Shown: piece after piece, positions 18,178-30,425 of the stretch | How positions within the stretch are numbered: position 1 is the stretch's first letter | Layout of the letters: the number at the start of each line of letters is the position of its first letter | DNA from: Holosporaceae bacterium | GTDB taxonomy: Bacteria; Pseudomonadota; Alphaproteobacteria; UBA3830 | Reading direction: 5' to 3' | NCBI GenBank assembly: GCA_031283965.1 | Contig: JAITAU010000061.1 | Coordinates: 1-33,143 of the forward strand | DNA length: 33,143 nucleotides | Notes under the pieces: generated by a model | Told to the model about the DNA's origin: nothing | The model's database searches: none | What the model saw: only the letters and a program-made list of their open reading frames with translations | Position numbers and translations under genes: made by a program

Positions 18178-18543
18178 TCACCTTTTTTTGTGAAACATGC
18201 TCAGCATTCGGTGAGTAATGGTGAATCCTCCGAAAATATTCACGGAGGCCAACCCAACGGCAACGAATCCGAGAATCTTCGAATGTCCGTAGAAATGTTG
18301 AGCGGCAAGGAAAATCCCCGCCACAATGATAACGCTGGAGATGGCGTTTGTCACGGACATGAGCGGCGCGTGGAGTGCCGGAGTCACGGACCAGACCACG
18401 AAATATCCGACGAAACAAGCCAGCAGGAAGACGGTTATGGCGTGCATTCCGCTGCCGGCAACCGCTCCACCCCCCGTCTGAAAGCAGCAGAAAAGATCGT
18501 CCACCATGGCGTGGAAGCAGGACTCCATAAATCTCTCCAACAT
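18178..18543 (-). CDS. pntAB: NAD(P) transhydrogenase subunit alpha part 2 (PntAB)
   Basis: [36 protein letters not shown]...[24 protein letters not shown] is diagnostic of the alpha-2 membrane domain. Confidence 0.95.
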   Translation of the reverse strand: MLERFMESCFHAMVDDLFCCFQTGGGAVAGSGMHAITVFLLACFVGYFVVWSVTPALHAPLMSVTNAISSVIIVAGIFLAAQHFYGHSKILGFVAVGLASVNIFGGFTITHRMLSMFHKKR

Positions 18544-18718
18544 GAATCACTCCCAATACCAACCGGGCGAAGTATATCAAAACTCCGCATCATTGCAACA
18601 CTCCGTCAGGGCTCGCAGGAAAACGGAGCGCGGAGAGCCTCCGTTTCCCGCAATTTCCGCTGACAGAGGCTATTTTTTCCCGGAGGCCGGTGACAGTTGT
18701 TGAATCTTTTTTACCAAT

Positions 18719-18785
18719 GACATTGTTCCTTCAAACGCAAGTACCCAACTATTATCATTTGGCATTGTTTCTTCAAATTCAAGTA
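18719..18785. repeat. Two imperfect 25-nt direct repeats, 42-nt period, upstream of pntAB
   Basis: GACATTGTTCCTTCAAACGCAAGTA (18719-18743) and GGCATTGTTTCTTCAAATTCAAGTA (18761-18785). Confidence 0.75.
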
Positions 18786-18943
18786 GTATCTACTTACCAC
18801 TAATTTACTTGCTCTCGTCCACAAGCCCTGCCCCCTTGGCTTTCTGCATCTCTTCCCGCACAAGGCCGCGCGACTTCTTCATTTTCGTCAGCTGCCTTCG
18901 CCGACGGCGGGAGCGCCGTTATACCCGTCGCTAAACTCAGGAT

Positions 18944-21494
<2,551 letters not shown>

Positions 21495-21509
21495 CCAATC
21501 ACCAGCTGA

Positions 21510-23048
21510 TCAATGATCTTTTTTGAAGTCTTTTAGGCATTTGGTCGCCAATTCCCGCAGTTTTGCGTCGATTTCTGTTCTTATTTCTCCGGAATCGCGG
21601 ATATCGAGGATGACTTCCGGGGCGTCTCCGGCGACGCGATCCAAAAAATACCGCTCAAACGGACGCACCTGTGGCAATTCCAACTGATCCAAATACCCGT
21701 TGACGCCGAGAAAAATGCCCAACACCTGATTTTCAACGCCGAGAGGGGAATATTGGGGCTGTTTAAGGAGCTCCGTCAGCCTTTCTCCTCTGGCAATCAG
21801 TCGCTTACTGGCGGGATCCAGATCAGACGCAAACTGCGCGAAATTCGCCATCTCCCGATACTGGGCCAGCTCGAGTTTTATCTTGCCGGCCACCTGTTTC
21901 ATGGATTTCGTCTGGGCCGCCGATCCCACCCGGCTCACAGACTGACCAACGTTGATGGCCGGACGCACGCCGTTGTAGAAAAGATCGCTCTCCAGAAATA
22001 TCTGGCCGTCGGTGATGGATATTACGTTGGTGGGGATGTAGGCTGATAAATCTCCAGCCTGTGTTTCGATGATGGGCAGCGCCGTCAAGGAGCCGCCGCC
22101 GTTGGCCCCGTTCAGCTTCGCCGCCCGCTCCAGCAGCCGCGAATGCAGGAAGAAAACGTCGCCCGGGTAGGCCTCGCGCCCCGGCGGCCTCCGCAGCAGC
22201 AGCGACATCTGCCGATAGGCCACCGCATGCTTGGATAAATCGTCATAGATTATTAGGGCGTGCATGCCGTTATCCCGAAAGTATTCTCCCATGGCGCAGC
22301 CGGCATAGGGCGCCAGATACTGCATGGTGGCGGCGTCGGAGGCGGTGGCGGCGACGACGATGGTGTAGGCCATGGCTCCGGCGTCGGTCAGAGTCTTCAC
22401 TATCTGGGCTACGGAGAATTTCTTCTGGCCGATGGCCACGTAGATGCAATACAACTTGTTCTTCTCGACGCCGTTGTCAAAGGCATACTTCTGGTTGATG
22501 ATGGCGTCGACGGCAATGGCCGTCTTGCCGGTCTGTCGATCGCCGATGATCAATTCCCTCTGGCCGCGACCGATGGGCACCAGCGCGTCCACCGCCTTCA
22601 GACCGGTGTGTACAGGTTCATGGACGGATTTGCGCTCCACAATGCCTGGCGCACGCACGTCCACGGCCCTATATTCCGTCGCCCGCAGAGGGCCTTTTCC
22701 GTCGATGGGCTCCCCCAGGGCATTCACCACGCGTCCCAGCAGTTCCTTCCCCACCGGAGCCTGCATGATCTTCCCGCTGCGGCGCACTTCCATGCCCTCG
22801 AAGACGTTGCGATCCTCTCCGAACAGCACCACGTCCACCGTATCCTCTCCGAGGCTAAGGGCCATGCCACTGACGCCGGAATCGAACAGCACCATCTCCC
22901 CCATGAATACGTCCTCAAGGCCGTATACCTTGGCTACGCCGTCGCCGACGGACAGAACCCGGCCGACTTCTATGAACTCCGCGGCGGCATCGACACTTTC
23001 CAGGCGCTTTTTTAATATGGCGCTGACTTCAGAAGGTTTTATTTTCAA
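21510..23048 (-). CDS. atpA: ATP synthase F1 subunit alpha
   Basis: [54 protein letters not shown]. Confidence 0.99.
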   Translation of the reverse strand: MKIKPSEVSAILKKRLESVDAAAEFIEVGRVLSVGDGVAKVYGLEDVFMGEMVLFDSGVSGMALSLGEDTVDVVLFGEDRNVFEGMEVRRSGKIMQAPVGKELLGRVVNALGEPIDGKGPLRATEYRAVDVRAPGIVERKSVHEPVHTGLKAVDALVPIGRGQRELIIGDRQTGKTAIAVDAIINQKYAFDNGVEKNKLYCIYVAIGQKKFSVAQIVKTLTDAGAMAYTIVVAATASDAATMQYLAPYAGCAMGEYFRDNGMHALIIYDDLSKHAVAYRQMSLLLRRPPGREAYPGDVFFLHSRLLERAAKLNGANGGGSLTALPIIETQAGDLSAYIPTNVISITDGQIFLESDLFYNGVRPAINVGQSVSRVGSAAQTKSMKQVAGKIKLELAQYREMANFAQFASDLDPASKRLIARGERLTELLKQPQYSPLGVENQVLGIFLGVNGYLDQLELPQVRPFERYFLDRVAGDAPEVILDIRDSGEIRTEIDAKLRELATKCLKDFKKDH

Positions 23049-23050
23049 GG

Positions 23051-23620
23051 CTACATCCCTCCACCAATGGCGTTACGTAGACGATTAAGCTTGGATTTCA
23101 GAGAATAGTCCAGAACCTTGGACCGATGTTGTATTTTAACACCGTCCAGCAGCGACGGATCTTTCCGAAGGCGACACTCCACCGGAGCGCCGAAAATTTT
23201 TTCCAAATTCGTCTTCAATTTTTTTTCGGCGGCGACGGAAAAGCTTTTGCCGTAGGCCACGCGGACAATTTTTCGACGATTTACGCCGTCGGCCATGGCG
23301 ACGTAGCAGTCGCACATATTCACCAGGAGCGGAAGACGTTTGTTTTTCCGCAGCAAATCCAGAAAGGCTGAAACTTCCTTCGATAAATTCAACTCCGTCT
23401 TCAGCCGTGATATGAATTTCATACCGAAATCAAACATCAGCGAGGCCCTTTTGAGGACGCCGCCGTAGCTTCCAATGGCCCCCACAAATTCCTTCAATTT
23501 CTTCATCTGGGCCAGCACCTCCGCCTCGACCCCAGCAGAAACTGCAACTTCATGGAGAGATTTCACATACCTACGGACAACGGCGTCGCCCAGAGCGAAG
23601 TCATCCTCAACCACATTCAA
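23051..23620 (-). CDS. atpH: ATP synthase F1 subunit delta
   Basis: [19 protein letters not shown]-terminus; C-terminal [29 protein letters not shown]; start probably TTG 23620 or GTG 23614, since the ORF-track ATG at 23779 would give an atypical 50-aa extension. Confidence 0.88.
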   Translation of the reverse strand: MNVVEDDFALGDAVVRRYVKSLHEVAVSAGVEAEVLAQMKKLKEFVGAIGSYGGVLKRASLMFDFGMKFISRLKTELNLSKEVSAFLDLLRKNKRLPLLVNMCDCYVAMADGVNRRKIVRVAYGKSFSVAAEKKLKTNLEKIFGAPVECRLRKDPSLLDGVKIQHRSKVLDYSLKSKLNRLRNAIGGGM

Positions 23621-23856
23621 CTCCGAAAAATATCTCCGTATAAAATACTCTCTGGGGCGCAAATGGCAAGCAAAAATTGGACGGCCTCGCGGATTCCCAA
23701 GCCGGCTGCGATGCGTTTCGCCATGAACAGAGGCGCGCCGCCGTCGAATTGCGTGATTAAGCCGCGGATTTTGTCGCACATCGAAGCCTTCGCTAAACCC
23801 GCGTCGTCGGCTGTTAAAAAGTCAGAGGTCGCTTCTGAATGGCTGAAAATCAGCAT
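23617..23856 (-). CDS. Small hypothetical protein (79 aa) overlapping the atpH start
   Basis: ORF in the overlapping frame, ends TGA at the atpH start region (TTGAATGTG), suggesting possible translational coupling; no family recognised. Confidence 0.35.
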   Translation of the reverse strand: MLIFSHSEATSDFLTADDAGLAKASMCDKIRGLITQFDGGAPLFMAKRIAAGLGIREAVQFLLAICAPESILYGDIFRS

Positions 23857-23903
23857 TTTAGGTAGAGTCTTCTCCGTTGAATAATCCCGGCTTTTTAAAA
23901 ATA

Positions 23904-23932
23904 TTGACTAAATTGGTTAATAAAGGTAAAAA
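23904..23932 (+). promoter_or_regulatory. Putative sigma70-type promoter for the serC operon
   Basis: TTGACT (23904-23909), 17-nt spacer, TAAAAA (23927-23932) upstream of serC. Confidence 0.5.
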
Positions 23933-23958
23933 TATGCTGTCTTGGGTTCAGTAAAAAC

Positions 23959-25113
23959 GTGGAGGCGTCGATGGAAATCAAAATGGAAAGGCCGCGCGGC
24001 GTAAATTTCTCTTCCGGCCCCTGTTCCAAGCGTCCCGGCTGGAAATCGCCCTCCGGAAAACTCGCCGGCCGTTCCCATCGGTCCAGCGACGGGTTGAATT
24101 TGATCCGAGACGTCATCCGCCTCCAGCGGAAAATCCTGAATATACCTGAGGAATATCACCTGGGAATCGTGGTCGGGTCCTCCAGCGGAGCCATGGAGAC
24201 GTTGCTGTGGTCGCTTCTGGGAGAGCGCGGCGTGGACGTGCTGACCAGTTGTGTTTTCAGCGAGCATTGGAGCTACGACGTCACTGCCGAACTGAAAATC
24301 CCGGACGCACGCATCATTCGGGCGGAATTTCCAAACATCTCGGACGTATCCGAAGTCGACTTCAATCGAGACGTTGTTTTCTGCCTGTCCTACACCACCT
24401 CTGGTGCAGCTTTTCGAAATTTAGATTGGATTCAGAGTGAACGCCGCGGATTGACCATCTGCGACGCCGCTTCCGGAGCCTTTGCCATCGATTGCGACTG
24501 GAGAAAGTTGGACGCCACCGCCTTCTCCTGGCAGAAAGGCCTTGGGGGAGAGGCGGGTTTCGGGTCCATAGTGCTGAGTCCGCAGGCAATCGCCCGGCTG
24601 GAATCATACATTCCATGCCGACCAATTCCGAGAATCTTCCGGATCGCCAACGGCGGGCGGGTAAATTTTCCCATATTCGACGGGTTCACCATCAACACTC
24701 CTTCCATGCTCTGCCTGGAGGATTTTCTAGACGCCTTGACCTGGGCCGACGAGCTTGGTGGAATGAAAGCGCTGCTCCATAGGGTGCGGAGAAACGAAGA
24801 AGTGGTGAAAAAATGGATCGCCCGGCAGAAGGACTTTCGGTTTCTTGTGGACGAGAAGTATCGGGCGCCGCACATCGCCTGCTTTGAAGTGACTTCCGCC
24901 TCCTACCAGGCTTTGGATGAAAAGGACAAATGGAATTTCCTGAGAGAAATCGTCGCCATCTGCCAGAAGGAGGGTGTTGGGTTCGATTTTCTTGGTCACA
25001 TCATGACGAAGCCGCACCTGCGGGTCTGGTGCGGACCTACCGTGGAGGCCGAGGACCTGGAGAAATTTCTTCCCTGGATCAGTCGCGTCCATGATAAAAT
25101 GATTCGTGGATGA
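23959..25113 (+). CDS. serC: Phosphoserine aminotransferase
   Basis: NFSSGPCSKRPGW, SSGAMETLLWSLLG, CDAASGAFAIDCDWRKLDATAFSWQKGLGGEAGFGSIVLSP (PLP-lysine region). Confidence 0.9.
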   Translation: MEASMEIKMERPRGVNFSSGPCSKRPGWKSPSGKLAGRSHRSSDGLNLIRDVIRLQRKILNIPEEYHLGIVVGSSSGAMETLLWSLLGERGVDVLTSCVFSEHWSYDVTAELKIPDARIIRAEFPNISDVSEVDFNRDVVFCLSYTTSGAAFRNLDWIQSERRGLTICDAASGAFAIDCDWRKLDATAFSWQKGLGGEAGFGSIVLSPQAIARLESYIPCRPIPRIFRIANGGRVNFPIFDGFTINTPSMLCLEDFLDALTWADELGGMKALLHRVRRNEEVVKKWIARQKDFRFLVDEKYRAPHIACFEVTSASYQALDEKDKWNFLREIVAICQKEGVGFDFLGHIMTKPHLRVWCGPTVEAEDLEKFLPWISRVHDKMIRG

Positions 25114-25122
25114 GTTTGACGA

Positions 25123-26223
25123 ATGCGGCTAATCGATTCCCCGGAGCAGTCCGTCGGACTGGGAGAAATTATTCGACGCGAGGTTCTAGAGTCTCCGCCG
25201 GAGGGGCGGTTCGTGGCAGTGGATACGGAATTCATCCGGGAAAATCTGGAGAGTCCCTTACTCTGTCTAGTGCAGTTGGCAACGCCGGCCGAGAACTATG
25301 TGCTGGACGCCGTTTCTCTGGATCTGACATTTCTGAAGTTGATTTTTGAGGATGATTCCATCAGAAAAGTTTTTCATTCTGCGGAGCAGGATTTGGAAAT
25401 ATTGCTAACCTACGGTTTTGAAATAAAAAATTTTTATGACGTTCAGCTGCAGGAAATGCTCCTGAGCCCAAGGGAAAAGGTCAGTTATCAGTCCATAGTT
25501 TTCAAATACTTAGGTAAAAGATTAAAAAAAGGTTACTCCCTAAGCGACTGGGGAAAGCGTCCCCTAAGCCCGGAGCAACTTCGCTATTCAGCCGAAGACG
25601 TGATCCATCTGCGGGAGGTTTATGAAAAGCAGGTTCTGGAGCTGACGCATCTAGGTCGGTTACATTGGTTGGAGGGAGATTGGAATTGGTTAAGAAAAAG
25701 TAAATGTGAACAGGCGATGTTTTCTCATCCGCGAAGTGAAAAAAGTTTCAGTGTTTTCAATCAGTTAATGGAGTGGAGAAGCCAAAAGGCTCTGGAGAAG
25801 AATCTGCATCCGGAGCAGATCGTTCGGGATGAGACCCTCAGAGCCATATGTCGCCGAGGTATGGGATTTCTCCAGAAGATGAAAAACTCAAGGCACAGAA
25901 AGAGCGAATCCCTGAGGGAATTTTTGCTCTTCGCCGAGACGATTCCAGATATGGAGGAGATCGTTGAAGCGCCGTCGGAGCGCAACACCGTTCTGCATCT
26001 GCTGAAGGCTGTGCTGGAGACGTGCTCAACCCGAGAGAGAATTGCCACGTCTCTGCTGGCCTCCACTGAAGAACTTGAGCAATTATCCGCCGGAAATCGT
26101 GATTTGAAATGTCTTGAGGGCTGGCGTCACGACGTCTTCGGCAAGTATGCCTTGGCGCTGTTAGATGGAGAGATGGCTCTACGCCTGAGGGATTCCAGAG
26201 TGGAGTTATCATGGGAAGCCTAA
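25123..26223 (+). CDS. rnd: Ribonuclease D
   Basis: FVAVDTEFIRENLESPLLCLVQLA (DEDD exonuclease motif I), VFHSAEQDLEILLTYG, YSAEDVIHLREVY; HRDC-like C-terminus. Confidence 0.93.
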   Translation: MRLIDSPEQSVGLGEIIRREVLESPPEGRFVAVDTEFIRENLESPLLCLVQLATPAENYVLDAVSLDLTFLKLIFEDDSIRKVFHSAEQDLEILLTYGFEIKNFYDVQLQEMLLSPREKVSYQSIVFKYLGKRLKKGYSLSDWGKRPLSPEQLRYSAEDVIHLREVYEKQVLELTHLGRLHWLEGDWNWLRKSKCEQAMFSHPRSEKSFSVFNQLMEWRSQKALEKNLHPEQIVRDETLRAICRRGMGFLQKMKNSRHRKSESLREFLLFAETIPDMEEIVEAPSERNTVLHLLKAVLETCSTRERIATSLLASTEELEQLSAGNRDLKCLEGWRHDVFGKYALALLDGEMALRLRDSRVELSWEA

Positions 26224-26831
26224 TCGCCGTCACCGCCTGCCTGAAGCGCTGTTCCGTCGCCGTCGCCGTAGGGAACGTCGTTCGTGAGATCAACGAAGAC
26301 GTGGACGCGGCGGCGAACCTCGTTCACCTGGCGAACAAACTTCTGAAGGCGCAAAACATCGCCCCAAATGAATTGGTCGGCGTCATCACCGCTTCGGGAC
26401 CGGGCTCCTTCACCGGAATCCGCGTCGCCCAGAGCTTTGCTCGCGGAATCGCTCTGGCGCTGAAGATTCCGGCCGCTTCGGTCAGCTATTTCGACGTAAT
26501 CAGAAGCGTCTGCGAAGAAAAAATCGCCGCTGATGACACGCTGACGGTGATAAAAAGCGAAAAAGAGCAGATCTACTATGAAATAAATTCAGGAAATTTC
26601 CGCAAGGCGGGCGTTGCCGCCGCCGATGACCTAGAATGTCCGCTGTCGGAGCGATTTTGGCTCCTGGGGGACGCCGTCGACGAGGTTTCCCCTCATTTCG
26701 CAGGAAAAATCGTCGGCGTTTGTGCAGTTGATGACTTCCGCAACGCCGCACATCTGCTGAATTTTTCCGGCATTCTGTGTGAGTCGTCGAAAATTGATAC
26801 ACTATATATAAGCGCCCAATCCAGACCTTGA
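26211..26831 (+). CDS. tsaB: tRNA threonylcarbamoyladenosine biosynthesis protein TsaB
   Basis: Short ASKHA protein with GVITASGPGSFTGIRVAQSFARGIALALKIPAASVSYFD; overlaps rnd by 13 nt. Confidence 0.9.
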   Translation: MGSLIAVTACLKRCSVAVAVGNVVREINEDVDAAANLVHLANKLLKAQNIAPNELVGVITASGPGSFTGIRVAQSFARGIALALKIPAASVSYFDVIRSVCEEKIAADDTLTVIKSEKEQIYYEINSGNFRKAGVAAADDLECPLSERFWLLGDAVDEVSPHFAGKIVGVCAVDDFRNAAHLLNFSGILCESSKIDTLYISAQSRP

Positions 26832-26847
26832 GCGGAGATTGAATTTG

Positions 26848-28065
26848 ATGCTTTTTCGCCCCGCATTTTCGACCAAAATAAAGAACCGCACGGAGATGCG
26901 TCCCGGACAGCGTGAAATTCTGATCATATCGGCGTATGGGCTGGCGCTGAGCATCTCTACCCAGATGCTCTACTCTCAACTGGCGCTCTACATGAAGTAT
27001 GAACTGAAGACCGGCGAGTGCAAAATCGCGCTGCTGGACGGATTCGTGGAGTTCGTCTCCTACATCGTCCGCATACTGGCTGGAATTCTCAGCGACTACA
27101 TGCACAACAGAAGACTTCTGATGGCGATCGGCTGCGGCGTTTTGTGCATGGTCAAACCAATTTTCGCTCTGAGTCAGTCGGTGGCACAGGTCCTCTGGGC
27201 GGAAATTGCCGAGAGGCTCGGCAACGGCGTCCAGGCCTGTCCCCGAGACGCCATGATTTCCGATTGGAGTAGCCGGGAGCGACTGGCGGCCTCGTTCGGT
27301 TTTTTCAAATCCATGAAAACCGTTGGGGCGCTGCTGGGAGCGACTTCGGCCACGATCATTCTGGGGCACTGGGACTACAGGACGCTGTTCTGGTGCGCCG
27401 GAATCCCGGCGTTGGCGTCGGCTTCGCTGCTGTTGGCCATGAGGGACGCCCCCGCGAACGGGCACGAAAAATCCGCCTGCAATCCGTTCCGGAAAAAATA
27501 TTTAAGATCCCTGAAGGGGCGCTTTTGGATAATTTTGCTCCTGGCGGCGACCTGTGAACTCTCTCATTTTGGAGAATCTCTCCTGACATTGCGGGCAAGC
27601 ACTCTCATTCCACAGCGGTTTGCCGGCATGACGGCGGTGTTTATGGCTTTGGGGCCGGCGCTGTTGGCCTATCCGATGGGGCTGGCGGCGGATAGACGTG
27701 GGAAAATCCCTCTGCTGCGGCTCTGCCTCCGGCTGTCCATCTGCGCATACGTCTGCCTGCTGCTTTCGGATTCCGCCTGGACGCTCTTCGGTGCCGTGAT
27801 GATTCTGTGCGGCCAGCAGGCCTCGATGCAGAGCATATTTCTCGCTCTGATCGGCGAATGCGTGGACAAAAATCTCCGGGCCACCGCCATCGGCATGTTC
27901 TACGGCGTCATCGGCGGCTCCTACCTGATGGCCTCGGGAATCTGCGGAAAATTGTGGGAAATCCATGGCCACGAGGCGGCATTTATCTACGGCGCGGCCA
28001 TGAGTACTCTGGGATTGACGGCAGTCGGATTCTTCAGGACCAGACTCGAGGCCAGCCGTCAGTGA
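26848..28065 (+). CDS. Major facilitator superfamily transporter
   Basis: About 12 hydrophobic segments; LAGILSDYMHNRRLLMAIGCG loop 2-3 motif; duplicated in second half LAADRRGKIPLLRLCLRL. ATG at 26848 preferred; ORF-track start 26839 is TTG. Confidence 0.88.
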   Translation: MLFRPAFSTKIKNRTEMRPGQREILIISAYGLALSISTQMLYSQLALYMKYELKTGECKIALLDGFVEFVSYIVRILAGILSDYMHNRRLLMAIGCGVLCMVKPIFALSQSVAQVLWAEIAERLGNGVQACPRDAMISDWSSRERLAASFGFFKSMKTVGALLGATSATIILGHWDYRTLFWCAGIPALASASLLLAMRDAPANGHEKSACNPFRKKYLRSLKGRFWIILLLAATCELSHFGESLLTLRASTLIPQRFAGMTAVFMALGPALLAYPMGLAADRRGKIPLLRLCLRLSICAYVCLLLSDSAWTLFGAVMILCGQQASMQSIFLALIGECVDKNLRATAIGMFYGVIGGSYLMASGICGKLWEIHGHEAAFIYGAAMSTLGLTAVGFFRTRLEASRQ

Positions 28066-28321
28066 AAAATCTGATATCAAGGACATTAATTGAATTTCTT
28101 GGCGGCCAACAGAATTTTACAACTTTTGCGGCGTCGTATAGTTGAATTTACGGAAGAGGAATCGTGTTTTAGTTCCGGAGAAATAGAATCGGAGCGAGAA
28201 TGGTTCGAGGGAAAAGAGAGAGGCTGCGGAGTATCTGAAAAAATGAAAAAGCCACCGATCATCTCAGGGATTTTAAGTGAGAAAAGCACCTGACTAAGGC
28301 CGGCATGAGCGGCGCCAAGCA

Positions 28322-28471
28322 CAAGGGTGGATGAAGCTCTTGCATAACGGCGTGTTTTTTGTAAAAACATGAAGGAGCGTAGCACGAGACCGTAGTTTGC
28401 CACGGGTGTTGGTATCCGAGTGGCAGACCTGTCCGGTGACGAAAGGAATGTCGTTAGGCGATGGTCTCTTG
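28322..28471 (+). ncRNA. Structured RNA-like element; candidate group II intron D1-D4 fragment
   Basis: Nested/tandem stems: CAAGGG/CTCTTG (28322-28327/28337-28342), CGTGTTTTT-TGT-AAAAACATG (28351-28371), CACGAGACC/GGTCTCTTG (28383-28391/28463-28471) enclosing GTTTGCCAC/GTGGCAGAC (28395-28403/28420-28428). Confidence 0.5.
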
Positions 28472-28498
28472 GACATGTGACTGGTTAACTGCTAAACA

Positions 28499-29704
28499 AT
28501 GGATTGCCGCAAAAGAAGTAATCACCTAGTAACCGAGGAGCTGTTTTTCATCCTCGATCTGCTGGAGAAACATGGCCATGGGGCGCGGGTGGTTGGTGGC
28601 GCCGTCCGAAATTTCCTGCTGGGAGAAAGAATCTCGGATGTGGACATGGCGACGACGGCACTTCCCCAAGAGGTCATCTCCATATTTCGGGAAAGGGGGA
28701 TTTCCACGGCGCCAATCGGCATCGAGCACGGTACTGTTTTGGTTTCCTACGGCGGCAATTCCTACGAAATAACCACTCTACGGAAGGACGTTAGGACATT
28801 CGGTCGACGCGCCCAGGTGGAATTCACGAAATCATTCGAGGTAGATTCCTGCCGCCGCGATTTCACAATCAACGCCATATACATGGACAAAAGCGGCGCC
28901 TTCTTCGACTACCACTCGGGCATTCAAGACATAAAGGAGCGCAGCATTCGCTTCATCGGCGACGCCAAAATGCGAATCACCGAAGACTATCTGCGGATAT
29001 TGAGATATTTTCGATTCGTCGCCGTCTATGGTAACTATGTGTGTAATCCAGAATATCTTCGAGTAATTGACGAGCTGAAATCCAACGTCCTGAATCTCTC
29101 CAGCGAAAGAATTTTCGCGGAATTGACCAAGATTTTCTCGACGGCGGATTCCCACAGGATCGTTCCCATCATGAGAAACATTTTGGGCGAATTATTCCAT
29201 CTGAAATCCGATCCCATCGCCATCTGTCATGGATTGGGAATATACGAAGCCATGTCCGCCGCCGAACGCATCGGCACGCTGATGAAATTTTCCAATTTTC
29301 CTCCGGATCAGCTGCTGAAAAAGTATAATCTTGCCAGGGAGCTGAAGGAGATGATTTCGCTGCCCTCCGTAGGACCGGATGAAATGCCTTTGGCTCTGAA
29401 GCGCACGAAAAAAAATCTGCGGAAATTCCTTGTGAAATATTCGGCTGCAAAATGGTGCATGGAAGGGACGATTTCCGAATCGCGGGCAAAAGTTCTGCTG
29501 GATGAGCTGGAAGATTTTTGCGAATCACAGTATGTGGATTTTAATCTCAGAGCGAAAGATCTCTCGGAATACAATCTCTCCAATGAAGAACTGAAGAAAA
29601 TCATGATTGCTGCCCGGGAATTTTGGCTGAAATCTGCGAAGGTTTCCGCCGCCGATTGCCTGGCTCACGCCGTCGGTCATGTGGGACGTAAACACAGGCG
29701 CTGA
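28499..29704 (+). CDS. CCA tRNA nucleotidyltransferase / poly(A) polymerase family protein
   Basis: ARVVGGAVRNFLLGERISDVDMATTALP nucleotidyltransferase signature, RRDFTINAIYMD, RITEDYLRILRYFRF. Confidence 0.93.
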   Translation: MDCRKRSNHLVTEELFFILDLLEKHGHGARVVGGAVRNFLLGERISDVDMATTALPQEVISIFRERGISTAPIGIEHGTVLVSYGGNSYEITTLRKDVRTFGRRAQVEFTKSFEVDSCRRDFTINAIYMDKSGAFFDYHSGIQDIKERSIRFIGDAKMRITEDYLRILRYFRFVAVYGNYVCNPEYLRVIDELKSNVLNLSSERIFAELTKIFSTADSHRIVPIMRNILGELFHLKSDPIAICHGLGIYEAMSAAERIGTLMKFSNFPPDQLLKKYNLARELKEMISLPSVGPDEMPLALKRTKKNLRKFLVKYSAAKWCMEGTISESRAKVLLDELEDFCESQYVDFNLRAKDLSEYNLSNEELKKIMIAAREFWLKSAKVSAADCLAHAVGHVGRKHRR

Positions 29705-29761
29705 GCATCTGGTAATAAAATTTGTTTCGTTATATGCTGTGTCTGATTTTATGGGGGCGAC

Positions 29762-30418
29762 ATGGAAATATTTTTGGACGGCGCCGATTTGGACGACATC
29801 GTACGCCACAAGGATCTCATCGACGGCGTCACCACGAATCCAAGCGTTTTATCCCGGCATAAGTCGTCGGAGCACCGGTCGATAATCGAAGAAATCTGTA
29901 GCATCGTCACCGGGCCGGTCAGCATGGAGGTGAATTCGGAAAAATACGCCGATATGCTGGAGGAGGGACGGCGAATCTCTAAGATTCACAGTAGTATATG
30001 TGTGAAATTACCCTGCACCTTCGACGGATTCAGATGCTGCAGAGCGCTGTCCGTCGACGGCGTTCCCACTAATCTCACCCTGTGCTTTTCCGCCGCCCAG
30101 GCGATGTTGGCTGCAAAGTGCGGAGCAACCTACGTGTCACCGTTCCTGGGGCGATTGGACGACGCAGGCCACTCCGGCCTATCCATGCTGGAGGAAATCG
30201 TGGAGATTTTCTCGGTACAGGATTACGAAACCAAAGTGCTGGCCGCCTCCGTGCGGAATTTGCAGCATGTTATCGGAGCCGCCATCATCGGCGCCGACGC
30301 CATCACCATGCCGGCGACGGTTTTGAAACAGTGCTTCGACCATCCACTCACCGCCGCTGGATTGGAGATTTTCGCTCGGGATTACAGTCTCTGCGACACT
30401 TCCCAAACGCGCCACTGA
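29762..30418 (+). CDS. Transaldolase / fructose-6-phosphate aldolase family protein
   Basis: IFLDGADLDDI...LIDGVTTNPSVL; VKLPCTFDGFRCCRALSVDGVPTNLTLCFSAAQAMLAAKCGATYVSPFLGRLDD; VLAASVRN. Confidence 0.9.
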   Translation: MEIFLDGADLDDIVRHKDLIDGVTTNPSVLSRHKSSEHRSIIEEICSIVTGPVSMEVNSEKYADMLEEGRRISKIHSSICVKLPCTFDGFRCCRALSVDGVPTNLTLCFSAAQAMLAAKCGATYVSPFLGRLDDAGHSGLSMLEEIVEIFSVQDYETKVLAASVRNLQHVIGAAIIGADAITMPATVLKQCFDHPLTAAGLEIFARDYSLCDTSQTRH

Positions 30419-30425
30419 CAACGCC

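Noticed and set aside
16805-18580. 591-aa version of PntB from the ORF track
   Set aside because: The first 136 aa (Arg/His-rich) are an out-of-frame reading of pntAB; PntB starts at 18172.
28090-28293. 67-aa + strand ORF MNFLAANRILQLLRRRIVEF…
   Set aside because: No family, purine-rich intergenic composition, no clear RBS; insufficient support.
28294-28476. Antisense ORF MSKRPSPNDIPFV… sharing KRPSPND with MKRPSPND at 14185
   Set aside because: The underlying DNA match is short and imperfect (about 24/30 nt), near chance level for a 33-kb two-strand search; the - strand ORF lies over the structured RNA-like element.
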